Source: Phaeosaccion multiseriatum (taxonomy: Eukaryota > Ochrophyta, other classes). From it: a stretch of 64,000 bases of DNA. A program made the translations under genes and the position numbers. The notes under the pieces were generated by a model. That model saw only the letters and a list, made by a program, of their open reading frames with translations. It did no database searches and had not been told where the DNA came from. The stretch spans positions 4,340,001 to 4,404,000 of the forward strand of contig OZ218952.1 of NCBI GenBank assembly GCA_965112735.1. Direction: 5' to 3'. Below, piece after piece: positions 11,616 through 22,410 of this stretch (position 1 is the first letter of the stretch; each line of letters opens with the position of its first letter).

Positions 11616-11841
11616 TCTCTTGGTGTTCGGGTGAGAGGGTACAAGTGCTGTGTGTGTGTGGTCAGCAGCTAAGAAGCAGCGGAAGAGAGCACTGTGTGGG
11701 TGGCAAGACGGACTCTATTCAGGAGTGTTGGGGCTCAACGTGGGAGCGTGGGAGGGCGCGCCATCACCCTTCCCTTCATTTTAACGCACATCACTGTTCA
11801 TTCAAGTGACGGGAACCAACGGGCTCCTTCCGCCTCTACGG
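10995..11841. other. convergent intergenic region rich in simple repeats
   Basis: 3' space between the sigma factor (+) and the TPR-methyltransferase (-). It contains GA-rich (about 11005-11150), TGCG/TG-rich (about 11190-11250) and CT-rich (about 11504-11622) tracts. No coding exon was found; open frames here are translations of the repeats. Confidence 0.65.
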
Positions 11842-13057
11842 TCATAGCTCCTCCTCCGCCCCCTCTTCCGCCCCTCCTCCCTTCTCCTCGTCTCCTATTC
11901 TTCTTCGCATGGCAAAGAGGTGGGCAAACACCGGCCTGCCTCCTTCCAAGCGAGGCATAATCTCGCTCTGAATCACTCCTTCCAACCCGTGTTTTAAAGC
12001 CTCCCGCTCCACGTACTCCGCAGTGTGTGCATACCGCCCACTGGTCAGGAGCAGCCAGTCCTTTTCCTCCTCCTCTTCCTCCTCTTCCTCCTCCTCTTTG
12101 AGTAGGTCCAAGTAAACCTCCAATTGTTCCACAGTAAAGACGAGCAAGCCCCCTTCCTCGAGATACTGTGCCGCGGCGGAGAAGAAAGATCCTAAATCTC
12201 CCTTGAACACCAACACTGGGGGAGGAGGAGGAGGAGGAGGAGGAGGAGGAGGAGAAGGAGGAGAAGGAGGATGAGAAGGACGAAGGGGGGTGGGGCGAGA
12301 GGAGAGGATCAGGGAGCGGAGATGCGAGGGGGGTAGAGAGAAGGGCAAGGGCGTGAATGATAAATCGAACGAGCATGACCGAGCAGAAGACGCGAAGGAA
12401 ACAGTTTGGGGAGGGGAGCAAGTAGAAAGAAATGACAGAATGAATGAATTACCTTCCGCAGCCACCACCAAGCCTCCCTTGTGTCCTGCTACCCGCCGAG
12501 CGTCCAGCTGCTCCGCGATGTCTCCTGTGAGGAGCTCGTCGTACACCTTGCCAAGGTCGCGGGGGTGAAGGAGGGGGGAAGAGCACACGTTAAGAAGAAC
12601 AACAATATGCAGGCAGGGGCAGGGGTGAGTACCGCCTTGGGTAGGGCGAGTGTTAGTCCACACCTCCCTCCCCCCTCCCGCCGCTCTCCCTCCCCTCCCT
12701 CTCTCCCTCTCCCCCTGTCTCTCTCTGTCTCTTCTTCTCTCCCCCCCCCCCCCTTATGTCTCTCTCTGTCTCGCACCTCCCTCTCCTTGGCGAGTTGTAC
12801 CATCTTGTCGATGTCGTCTACCCCGACAAGCGTCTCTGCCAAGTCTCGAAGCAAAGGGCCGCTAAAGCCTGTTCCACAACCAGCATCGAACACCTCGCCA
12901 AACTTGCTGTCGCTGCCCTGCTTACGGCACGGTAGCAAAGTAGGTACGGAGATTGGGAAGGGTATGGGTGAAACCAACACACACACAAACAGGGAAGGGG
13001 TGGGGAGTGGAGAGTGGGGCAAGACACAAGAGGGTCGGAGTAGGGTGGAAGCGAGGA

Positions 13058-13095
<38 letters not shown>

Positions 13096-15773
13096 GGCGA
13101 GGGCGAGAAAATTTTTGCCAGACAGAGAGGGAGGGAGACAGAGAGGAGCAGAGAGAAAGGAGGGAGAGGGGGTTTGGAGGGAGTGAGGGAGAGAGAGAGA
13201 GAGAAGGGAGAAGGAGGGACAGGGGGTTTCGAGAGAGTGAGGGAGAGACAGAGAGAAGGGAGAAGGGCCCTCCGCCAACAGCTCACTCACATGTGCTTCC
13301 TGGACGGCGAAGTGCAGAAGCTCGGGTGCTCTGTACGGCAGCCCCGTCTGCCCAGCGTCGAAGGTGGCACTGTAGTCATCGAAGAGCCTGCTGATGTACT
13401 CCTTACTCACTTCTTGCCCGTCCACCCCCTCCAGCAAGACAGAGAGGTTATGCTGCCCGGCCGCGTTGTCTGGGTCGAGTTGCACGGCTTTCTGTAACGC
13501 CTCGATGGCTTGTTGGGAGCAGGTACTACCTATGCACTCCTCGTCCTCTAACGTGCTTAGGGCCTGTCGTGTCATTTTGGGTTGGGGGGGATTCAACCAG
13601 GGTAGCGGAGGAGCGGGGAGGGAGAGAGAGAGGGAGAGAGGGAGAGGGAGAGAGTGAGGGAGAGACAGAGGAGAGAGAGTCATAGAAAGATCAAGCAGAA
13701 TGTGGAGCAGCAGGTTGCAACAAATCCTCCAACAAAGAGACAACGGCCCAGAGCGAGGATGGATCATTCTCGGGAGGCAAAAAAAGAAAAAAAAAGAGAA
13801 AAGACGAGAAACGAGCAGCCAAGAGAAGAGACGAGTAGAGCACGGAGTCGAGAAGCCAAGAGACCACAAGAGTAAACACGAGAAACGAGCAGCCAAGAGA
13901 GAGCGAGCACCCAGCTACCGCCAGCACTCCTTTGTCCTCACTCACCTGGCCCAGACTGAGGAAGAGGCTCGACAAGTAGGGGCCGAAGTGCTCGAGGTCA
14001 GGATCGTCCTGCTCGTACAGCTCGATGGCCTCCTGTACAGGGGGAGGGAGGAGGGGAAGGGTAAGTTGTCCGAGGGAGGGCGCACGGAAGGGAAGGGATG
14101 GAAGAGCAGGGGGTGAGCAGTCAGAGAGATGAAGGGAAGGGAAGGGAATGGACGAGACGAATGAGCAGCTTGCCTGATAGCAGGTGACAGCCTCGTCATA
14201 GATCCCTTCTCCGTGCAGTGCGGTACCGAGGTTGCTCCAGGCGTCCGCCATGGCGGGGTCAGACTCGAGTGCCGCTTGATAGTGCTCGATGGCAAAGTAC
14301 ACCTCCTGTACACGGTTTAGTACAAGGGAAGTGCGGGGAGATTGGCGGGGCATACAGAAAGCGAGGGAGAGGGAAAGGGAGGGGGAGGGGGAGAGGAGGG
14401 ATCGGGATCGGGAGAGGGAGATAGAGAGAGGAGGCAACGGTCTCTACTTGCAAACCTGACCCCTGAGGCTGCATCACTCTGAACCTCCCGGGCGGGCGGG
14501 ACTGCCACTCACCTCATTGTGCAGAAGTAAGCCCAAGTTGAAATGCGCAGTTGCCTGCGGGGCCATTCATGTGGAACAGCCGACAGAGACAAACGCCCAA
14601 GATGCGAGCACAAGAGGGAGGAACAAGAAGAAGAACAACGCCAAAAACAGGAGCAAAAAAGTTGAGGGAAGAGAGGAAGAGGCGGTTCCCGGGGGCACGT
14701 CTCATACACCACGGAAGGGGCATGTCTCGCACACCATGGAAAGCAGCGCTTGCCTCCATGGACGGAAGACGAAAAAAGCCTGCATCAGTACACGATGTCA
14801 CACACAAAATCTCCCCATACAGGCCCCGGCGCTATCCTCTCATCCCCTCTCCTCTCCTCTCCTCCCCTGCACTGCCTCGGCGCTACCCTGCCATTCCCTC
14901 TCCTCCCCTCTCCCCGCCTCCCCTCCCTTCCCCTCCCCTCCCCCCCCCCCCCCTACCCTGCCTCACGTGGTAGGGATTGGCGTCCACTGCCCTCTGATAG
15001 GCCTCGAATGACCCCTGGAAGTCCTCCATGTCCTGCAAGGCACTGCCGAGGTTGCACAACGTGTCGGAGTGGAGTGGGTCGAAGCGGAGGGCCTCCTCGT
15101 ACTGCTTCACCGCGAGGGCCAGCTCGCCTTGGGAGTACTGCTCGTTTCCGGCCAGGTAGTAGCTATATGCCCGGGGAGGGGGGGGGGGGTTGTGTTTGGT
15201 GGGTGGTGAGGTGGGGAGGTTTGGAGGAGGGAAAGGCAAGAAGAGAGGCGGTGTCAAGTGTATCGGAAATGCGGCGTAGCGTAACGTTTGCCATATGAAT
15301 GACAGGCTCATTCCAGACCATGGGGGAATCTTCCCCCATTCCCGCCCGCATGTAAAGCCCATTCTAACCAAAAGCACAGGCATCGCTCGGTGAAAGGGAC
15401 GGCGGATGTGACCAACCAAGGGCCACGTGCTCAACTCTGAAGAAGAAGGGGGGTGACGCCAGCAGCAGTCAGGGACGAAGAGCGCCAGATCGGGTGAAAC
15501 ACGCGATCTTGCACACTTGGCTCTCCTTTGGTTACGCGCCGACTGCCGCTTCTGCCACGTAATACCTTTCGCTGTCCGCCTTTCAGGGGCCAGGAAAAAG
15601 CAGGGTCGCTTCGACTGGACTGGGACTTACTTGTAAGCCAGCTCTCTGTTCTGTTTGCACACGCCAGACGCTTCGTCGCAATCCGCCTCTCCCTGCCCCG
15701 CGGCGAGGCTGCACACGAGCAGCACCACCAGCAGCAGCAGGAGGGGTGCCAGCGAAGGCCTCCTCCCCACCAT
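11842..15773 (-). CDS. signal-peptide TPR protein with COG4976-type methyltransferase domain
   Basis: Nine minus-strand exons (15631-15773, 14967-15162, 14513-14554, 14174-14305, 13946-14032, 13291-13563, 12777-12917, 12453-12546, 11842-12215) sum to 1,482 nt, 493 residues, in frame at every join. The N-terminus ([20 protein letters not shown]...AAG) is a secretory signal peptide. TPR units follow: [54 protein letters not shown] and [20 protein letters not shown]. The C-half carries [10 protein letters not shown]...YRAPELL, the SAM-binding [62 protein letters not shown] and [11 protein letters not shown], which match the predicted TPR-methyltransferase family COG4976. The substrate is unknown. 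Exon 4 ends CAG|GCAAGC, a GC-AG intron. Poly-Glu interrupts the domain near its end. An endomembrane or plastid-envelope location is inferred from the signal. Confidence 0.85.
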
Positions 15774-16773
15774 GGCGCCCGCGAGAGCAGAACTGCTGGC
15801 GGAGTGCGCTCTGCCGTACAGCTAAAGAAGAAGGAGAAGGAGGAGAAGAAGTGATAGCAGTAGCACGATGAGTTCGAGGATCTAAGGGGGAAAAGCCGAT
15901 CCAAAAGCAGTAAGTGGATGCCGGCGGGGGGGAGGGGGGAACTGAAACTTTATCGCCAACTGTGAATTGGCTACAACACCCCAGGCTACAATGACACATC
16001 GGGGGCAATCAAGCAAGTGAGAATGACGTCTCCCGCGCTGGTGAGCAAGGCAGAGCCGAGAGCTACCGTACAGTTTAGATATCTTACTTTGGCGCGGGAA
16101 GTGTTGGGAGAGTATGCGATCGGTTCACCGGACTAATTTGATAACACAGTAGGCGCTTGCTCGCTCTCGCGGCAAAAAGTGACGGCGTCCCATGCACGAA
16201 TCCATTCGTGTGGAGATTCTGCTATTCCTCCTAAACACCACCCACAGTGTCGACCCGGTGCTTTTCCCACCTTCATCCCCCTCCCCATCCTGGCAAACGC
16301 GTACGGGCAGGGTGCGGAAGGACCGGTGTCAGCTCTCGGCGCACCATCAGCTTTTGCCGGCGCACGCTCTCCAGGAATATGCGGTCGAATAGTGTTGGAT
16401 ACTAGCCCAGAAATCGAGCTGCTCAACGCAGAGGGGCGTGCCGTCTTCTTCACAGGCATATCTCCTCGGTGTAGCAGCAGGTGCGGCGCTTCAATTACTG
16501 CGCTCTACAGCGCTCATCGGAGGAGCGTCTTCACCACAGGTATAGTGCTCGTAGCGCCACTCCTCCGAAGAGCGCTGTAGAGCGGGGTCGTTGTGCTCAC
16601 ATTAAACCCCGCCTCTGTATCTTTTGGGTCCAGTGGACACCGCCCCGGCCGGGCTCGGGAGAGAGAGAGTAGGTACGCCTCGCATGTACCCTCTCTCTCC
16701 GCCTACCTGACTAAAAAGAGCGCAGGAAAATAGGAGCGACACCCGACTCGCCTACCATCACTCACCCCTGGCT
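15774..16773. other. intergenic region upstream of the TPR-methyltransferase
   Basis: About 1 kb between the methyltransferase start (-) and the 3' end of the acidic-protein gene (-). No convincing exon. It includes the long inverted repeat at 16501-16584 and a second imperfect one around 16657-16706 (agagagagtaggtac facing gtaccctctctc). Confidence 0.5.
16501..16584. repeat. long hairpin-forming inverted repeat
   Basis: Left arm 16501-16525 (begins cgctctacagcgctc) and right arm 16560-16584 are reverse complements over 25 nt with one mismatch, around a 34-nt loop. No coding frame uses the region. Confidence 0.85.
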
Positions 16774-17379
16774 TCAAGATAGGGAAACGGATGGAAGAAA
16801 GAGCTGTCTAATCTTTGGAAGGCTTGGCCGGATGGTGTCGCTCTCGTCCCTCTCCTGTAGCTCATCCAGAGCCAGCAACACCTTGACCAGACCCTCCCCC
16901 TTGGTATCGCACGGCAAGCCGTACTGCTCTAGAATCACGTTGGCCACCCCCACTGACTTTGGAATCACCTCCAGCATCACCCTTTTCGTCTTCTGGTGAT
17001 GATTCCCTGTTCCTCCTCCTCCTTCTCCTCCTCCCTGCTCCTGCCGCTCCACTTCTTGAAGCGCTGTCGCAATGGCCCGCTGATTGATCTTCTTCTCAAA
17101 ACAGGAAATCAACTCCACCACGAGGACCTTGGCCATATCGAGAGGCAAGAAGTCCTCCACATCCTTCTCCTCCTCCTCCTCCTCCTCCTCCTCTGACGAC
17201 GACGACGAGTCCTCCGAGTCCTCTTCATCGTATTCGCTATCGTACTCCGAGTCCTCGCTGTGTTCATCTTCCCTCGCCTCGTGGCCGTCCTCCCCCCCCC
17301 CGTCATCAGGAGCTACTTTCTCATCCTCATCCTCATCATCCTGCCGGCGCTGCGGCTCATTAGACGTAGCGAAAGTCAT
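16774..17379 (-). CDS. acidic protein of unknown function
   Basis: A single-exon open frame of 201 residues from ATG at 17379. The first ~75 residues are extremely acidic (DDEDEDEK, SEDSEYDSEYDEED, a Ser run then nine Glu), typical of nuclear chaperone-like or nucleolar tails. A compact C-terminal part has helical segments DMAKVLVVELISCFEKKINQ and VGVANVILEQYGLPCDTKGE, then LVKVLLALDELQERDESD. No family recognised. Its start lies 202 bp from the ankyrin gene start on the other strand, suggesting a shared promoter. Short length and low complexity reduce confidence, but the non-repetitive C-half supports a real gene. Confidence 0.6.
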   Translation of the reverse strand: MTFATSNEPQRRQDDEDEDEKVAPDDGGGEDGHEAREDEHSEDSEYDSEYDEEDSEDSSSSSEEEEEEEEEKDVEDFLPLDMAKVLVVELISCFEKKINQRAIATALQEVERQEQGGGEGGGGTGNHHQKTKRVMLEVIPKSVGVANVILEQYGLPCDTKGEGLVKVLLALDELQERDESDTIRPSLPKIRQLFLPSVSLS

Positions 17380-17581
17380 GCGAAGCCGCGAGGGGAGACG
17401 AGGAATTCAAGGGGTGAGGAAGATTGAAACGGCGATGGCACTGCATGGCCAATCTTTTTCTTTCCCTTTTTTCTCTCTCAGTTTCTTGTTTCTTCTCTCG
17501 TCCCCTCCTCCTTCCCCCCCTCCCAGAATCTTCGATAAGGTCACGTGAACATAAGCGCAAGGATCGCACCGCTTCGAAAGC
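17380..17581. promoter_or_regulatory. probable bidirectional promoter
   Basis: 202 bp between the start codons of the acidic-protein gene (-) and the ankyrin gene (+). It contains a strong T/C-rich stretch (about 17453-17525) and no coding signal. Confidence 0.5.
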
Positions 17582-19424
17582 ATGCAATCTTCGTTGACCC
17601 CAAGTAATATGCGGGTCCCTCCTCAGGCGACGCCGCGCATGACACCCGAGGTAAGCCCTCAGCAGCTAGTAAAACCCGCCCCTCCTCCTTCCTTCTTCTC
17701 TTTGTGCGCCTCTGACCTCGAAACGTATTGCTCTCAACAACCCTTCCCAGGCACGCCGCCTTGGGCAAGCGATTCACGGTAAAGAGAGCAGGCAGAGTGT
17801 CCTGGCGGCCATGAGGGAATTGATGAGCGTCCACGGGGAAGGCGCCTTGGACGGAGTCGTTTCAATTGATGGCCACACGCCCCTCACCCTTGCGGCGCAC
17901 CTGCGTCGACACGATTTGGTGACGACTTTGCTCCATGAGGGAGCGTCTGTGGACACGAGGGGAGGTCCACATGGCTACTCCGCCCTGGGTATTGCGAGTG
18001 GAGTAGGGTCTACGGCCACTGTGGGGAGGCTCCTTCGCGCGAAAGCTTCTGTGGAGCTACGAGGGTCTGCAGTGGGCTTTACTGCTTTGCACACTGCAGC
18101 AGCCTTTGGGCACGAAGCTGTTGTACAGCTCCTTCTCGATGCAAATGCCTCCGTCAATGTAGAGGAGCGTAGGGGCTTTAGTCCTCTTCATTGCGCCGCC
18201 AGTCAAGGCCACGTCTCGGTCGTGGAGCTACTACTCAGCAAAGGTGCCAATCTGCATCACACATGCGCTCAGGGCACCTCCGTACTGTGGAGAGCCTGCC
18301 AGAACGGCCACCATTCGGTTGTGGAGGCACTCATCCGTGCGGGCGCGAATTTCGACCATGTGGGCCTTGATGGGGCGACGCCGCTCTACGTAGCGTCCGG
18401 CTCTGGATGGACCCCCATCGCGAAACTGCTCATCGACGCGCAGGCGGATGTGCATCGCCCGAATTCCGAGGGGTTTAGCCCCCTCTCCACCGCCTCTGAA
18501 CAAGGGCATAAGGCCATTGTCGAGCTCCTCATTGCTGCCGGCGCCAGTGTGGAGCATCTTGACCACCGGCAGGTCACCCCGCTGTGGGGGGCTTGCAGTA
18601 ATGGGCGTACCGCTGTGGCTCGAATCCTCCTTTCTGCTGGAGCCCAGCCGAACATCACTGGTACCATCGGTCTCTCTGCTCTGTGCGCCGCGTGTACGTC
18701 TAAAAACGTGCCACTTGTGAAGATGCTTCTTCGGGCAGGGGCAGACCCCGACTTGGTTGGAGCAGGGACAGGGGCGTTACAGCACCATGCCATAAGTCCT
18801 CTCTTGTGTGCTTCCGACTCAAACCAGGTTGCAATTGTGCAAGTCCTCCTCGAAGCTGGAGCGGCCGTGGATATGCAGAGCGGCGCCCACGGCTGGACGC
18901 CTTTGCACGCTGCTTCCGGAAAGGGCCACGCCGAGGTTGTGGCATGCCTCCTCGAGGCCGGTGCGAGTCTCGAGAGACCGAATACAGGGGGCTGCATCGC
19001 GCTTCACTATGCTGCTCAAGAGGGGCACGAAACAGTGGTGGCCCGCCTCCTCTCTGCGGGATCACCGGTTGACGTTCGAGGTGCTGCCGATGGTCGTGAT
19101 GGCAATACCCCCTTACTCGCAGCCGTCGCCTTTGACAAGCGTGGTACAGCCCAACTCCTCCTGCGGGCAGGTGCCTCGATGGACGCAGCCCTCATGGTGG
19201 CGCGGCAGAGGGGGTGGGACGGCGGTGCCGATCACGACCTGGTGCGGCGCTTGCAGCTTGCGGCGGCACAGTTCTACGCATCACAGACCCCCTCGGATCT
19301 GATGCGCCGCTGTGACGCGACCTTCGGCAAGCAACGCGGGGTATCACCGCTCGAGAGAGGCCTCTCTCCCCACACATGGAAGCTTGTGGCAGCGCAAATG
19401 GGGCCAGAAGACTCAGACTTGTGA
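17582..19424 (+). CDS. ankyrin-repeat protein
   Basis: Two exons, 17582-17650 and 17751-19424 (CCCGAG|GTAAGC...TTCCCAG, phase 0), give 580 residues. After a short N-terminus (MQSSLTPSNMRVPPQATPRM) and a helix ARRLGQAIHGKESRQSVLAA, about 13 consecutive 33-residue ankyrin repeats fill residues ~60-530. They are recognisable by G-x-T/S-P/A-L-x-x-A cores such as GHTPLTLAAHL, GFTALHTAAAFG, GFSPLHCAASQGH, GATPLYVASGSG, GWTPLHAASGKGHAEV and GCIALHYAAQEGHETV, each followed by LL-x-A-G/N-A. The tail (GVSPLERGLSPHTWKLVAAQ) is not a recognised domain. A cytosolic protein-binding scaffold is expected; the partner cannot be inferred. Ankyrin periodicity is strong, so the family call is secure. Confidence 0.9.
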
Positions 19425-19781
19425 TGAGTTGTCCGGCTCTGAGGATACGGTCAAGGGCCGGCACTTTCAATTTGTATTGAAGTAGTATATTTTTATTTTA
19501 ACGCTGACGCAAAGAATCGCTCTATTTTTCTGAAATACGATTTCTTGGACGCACGCAGCAAAATGACGCTGGGAGAAGCGCTATAGCTCTTCGTGTAGCT
19601 CTTTGAGATGCCTATCGGTCCATAGTCTTTCGGCTTTCATCGCTTTTCCCCTTCCCTACTTGTCAGCATTTCTGCAAGAGCACTCCCCCTTGCCGCCCGA
19701 TCTCTAAAATGGGCGATTGGGGCGATTCTTACGCAAAATCGAGTGTTAAAATTAATGAAAGCAAGCAAACTGGGCATCTAC
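19425..19781. other. convergent intergenic region
   Basis: 357 bp between the stop codons of the ankyrin gene (+) and the PPR-SMR gene (-). It is AT-richer than its surroundings around 19470-19510 (ttgtattgaagtagtatat), as expected for 3' processing signals. No gene. Confidence 0.6.
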
Positions 19782-21797
19782 TTACTTCTCATCCGCGATT
19801 CGCATCACCACCCTCCCCGGGTTGTGTTCGTCTTCCCATACTTCGACGCCCTGCCTCTCTTGCAAACAGGCCAGCACCACGGGCTTGAGAACGCTGACGC
19901 CGTCCTCGCTGCGTCGGCCCCGGCCTGTGATGACTTTGATCTCAACCTCCACCTTCTCCACTGAGAGCACGTGACGAAGCGCTGCCTTGCTCATTCCCCT
20001 GCTGAATTCGTGCAAGTCCATCTTCCTTCCAGGCACCTTCCAGTGTGTGAAGACCCCTTGCGACACGGCCTCAGAGTACACCTCGTCAGCAGCCTCCTCG
20101 TCGCCACCCTCCTGCAAAGCGTCAACGGTAGCACTGTAGGTGATTTGATTGGGGGCAAGTCCTTTCTCCTTCATCTCATTGAAGAGCTTCAGAGCCTGTA
20201 TGTGGTTGTTGCCGTTGCCACATGCAGTAATGGCTGCACTGTAGCTGATCACATCAGGCTTGAGTCCTACCGCCTTCATCTCCTTGAAAAGGTCCAGGGC
20301 CTCCACGTGGTTGTTGCCGTTCCCACATGCAGTGATGGCTGCATTGTAGCTGATCACATTAGGCCTGAGTCCTACCGCCTTCATCTCATTGAAGAGCTTC
20401 AGGGCCTCCACGTGGTTGTTGCCGTTGCCACACGCAGTGATGGCTGCGCTGTAGCTGATCACATCCGGCTTGATTCCTACCGCCTTCATCTCATTGAAGA
20501 GGTTGCGGGCCTGTGTACTTTCGCCAGCTCTGCTACACGCCGTGATGATAGTGCTGTAGGTCTTCTCGTTAGGGGCGATTCCCTCGTCCTTCATCTCATT
20601 GAATGTCTTCAGGGCCTCCACGTGGTTGTTGCCGTTGCCACATGCAGTGATGGCTGCACTGTAGCTGATCACATCAGGCTTGAGTCCTACCGCCTTCATC
20701 TCCTTGAAAAGCTTCAGAGCCTCGACGTGATTGCTGCCGTTGCCACACGCAGTAATGGCTGCGTTATAGCTGATCACATTTGGCTTCAGTCCTACCGCCT
20801 TCATCTCCTTGAAGAGCTTCAGGGCCTCCACGTGGTTGTTGGCGCTGCCACATGCAGTAATGGCTGAATTGAAGCTGATCACATCAGGCTTGAGTCCTAC
20901 CGCCTTCATCTCCTTGAGCAGCTTCAGGGCCTCCACGTGGTTGTTGGCGCTGCCACATGCAGTAATGGCTGAATTGAAGCTGATCACATTTGGCTTGAGT
21001 CCTACCGCCTTCATCTCCTTGAAAAGATTCAGAGCCTCGACGTGATTGGTGCCGTTGCCACACGCAGTAATGGCTGCACTGTAGCTTATCACGTTTGGAT
21101 TGAGTCCTACCGCCTTCATCTCATTGAAGAGGTTGAGGGCCTGTGTACTTTCGCCAGCTCTGCTACACGCCGTGATGATAGTGCTGTAGGTCTTCTCGTT
21201 AGGGGCGATTCCCTCGTCCTTCATCTCATTGAATGTCTTCAGGGCCTCCACGTGGTTGTTATCGTTGGCACACGCAGTAATAGTGGTACTGAAGCTGATA
21301 ACATCTGGCTTGAGTCCTACCGCCTTCATATTCCTGAGCAGTCGCAAGGCCTCCACGTGGTTCTTGCCGTTGGCACACGCGGTAATGACTGAGTTATAGC
21401 TGACAACACTCGGCTCAATGCCCTCCTTCTTCATCTCTTCCAGAAGTTTCAAAGCGCCCTTCCACCGCCCGCACTTCCCAATCGCGGAAATGGCAGCACT
21501 CAAACAGTACAGATCGGGTTGCAGGCCCTCTCGCCGTGCGCGTTCCAGAGTAGGCGCGACCCTCTTCCAGTCCTTGCTTGCACCCAGACCTTGGATCTCC
21601 CTCATGAGCTGCATCTGCCTCGCCTTGTCACCCCCCCGCCGTCCCCCATTCGAGTAGCAGGAGCATTGTGGGCATTGTGGAAGGGAGAGCGCAGTCTCTG
21701 CCCTACGTTCTGCAGCAGTGCTTCCTAACGGTCTTGCCCTCCTGCCAATGCAGGTCCTGACTACTCTCCTCAACAACATCACTCGCATCATCAGCAT
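19782..21797 (-). CDS. PPR-SMR protein, organellar RNA-binding
   Basis: An intronless 671-residue frame starting at the ATG at 21797. The basic N-terminus (MLMMRVMLLRRVVRTCIGRR) suits a mitochondrial presequence; it lacks a clear signal peptide plus A-x-A-F, so a plastid site is less likely. P-type pentatricopeptide repeats of exactly 35 residues occupy ~96-585: one divergent repeat, 12 highly similar ones (131-550, cores ITACGNGNNHVEALKLF and EMKAVGLKPD) and one degenerate. The C-terminus (~593-671) is an SMR domain with DLHEFSRG and ITGRGRRSEDG. PPR-SMR proteins bind organellar transcripts, and some SMR domains cut RNA. The repeats are almost identical in DNA as well, showing recent expansion or conversion. 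Residues 5 and 35 of each repeat allow a target prediction (see findings). Confidence 0.92.
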   Translation of the reverse strand: MLMMRVMLLRRVVRTCIGRRARPLGSTAAERRAETALSLPQCPQCSCYSNGGRRGGDKARQMQLMREIQGLGASKDWKRVAPTLERARREGLQPDLYCLSAAISAIGKCGRWKGALKLLEEMKKEGIEPSVVSYNSVITACANGKNHVEALRLLRNMKAVGLKPDVISFSTTITACANDNNHVEALKTFNEMKDEGIAPNEKTYSTIITACSRAGESTQALNLFNEMKAVGLNPNVISYSAAITACGNGTNHVEALNLFKEMKAVGLKPNVISFNSAITACGSANNHVEALKLLKEMKAVGLKPDVISFNSAITACGSANNHVEALKLFKEMKAVGLKPNVISYNAAITACGNGSNHVEALKLFKEMKAVGLKPDVISYSAAITACGNGNNHVEALKTFNEMKDEGIAPNEKTYSTIITACSRAGESTQARNLFNEMKAVGIKPDVISYSAAITACGNGNNHVEALKLFNEMKAVGLRPNVISYNAAITACGNGNNHVEALDLFKEMKAVGLKPDVISYSAAITACGNGNNHIQALKLFNEMKEKGLAPNQITYSATVDALQEGGDEEAADEVYSEAVSQGVFTHWKVPGRKMDLHEFSRGMSKAALRHVLSVEKVEVEIKVITGRGRRSEDGVSVLKPVVLACLQERQGVEVWEDEHNPGRVVMRIADEK

Positions 21798-22410
21798 CGC
21801 AGATCGCCCTCACACAGAGAAGCAATAGAAGGGGGAGGACCGAAGCAGGTACTGTTAAGTACTACTTTTTTTTTTTTTTTTTTTTTCCTCATTCCTCAGA
21901 AAGAAAGCTTCCCCACGCACACGCACCCACACCATACCACACGACCCACGGCATCGCTACTGAGAGTGAGGTCCCTCTCGTTCGTGCGTCGTAGTCCATG
22001 CAGCGCTTGCTCCAGGCCTGCTTCGTCTGGTGTATAAAGAACGAGTCCTATTCAAAGCCGGCGTTGGCGGGGGCTCTTCCCCTGCCCAGCGAATTGTAGC
22101 GAGAGATACATCCATGAGTACTTGTCGTGGTCACATCACGCCCTCCTGCAGGCGGGTTGACACACCCACATCAAGGGCGCCACACTCGACGCCCAACTCA
22201 TCTGCCGAAGGAGACACATCTCCCTCCCGAGGAGGTCCAGAGTATCTGCCCCCGCTCGAGGCAGACTTCCCCCAAGTCCCTTCTGCTCAGCATCTTTTCT
22301 CCTCAACGCACACATCTAATGCCTTGTCGATGTATCCATGTATCGGCAAAAAGGAACATTTACAAGCAGCGCAAGTCAAGCAGTCCAGGGAGGGGTGTGG
22401 GGGAGGTTCC
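21798..22410. other. intergenic region upstream of the PPR-SMR gene
   Basis: 613 bp between the PPR start (-) and the 3' end of the lumenal-protein gene (-). It holds a T run at about 21866-21888 and no convincing exon. Confidence 0.55.

Noticed and set aside
19971-20867. 298-codon plus-strand open frame with internal repeats
   Set aside because: Antisense of the PPR repeats; its periodicity is inherited from the 105-bp repeat units.
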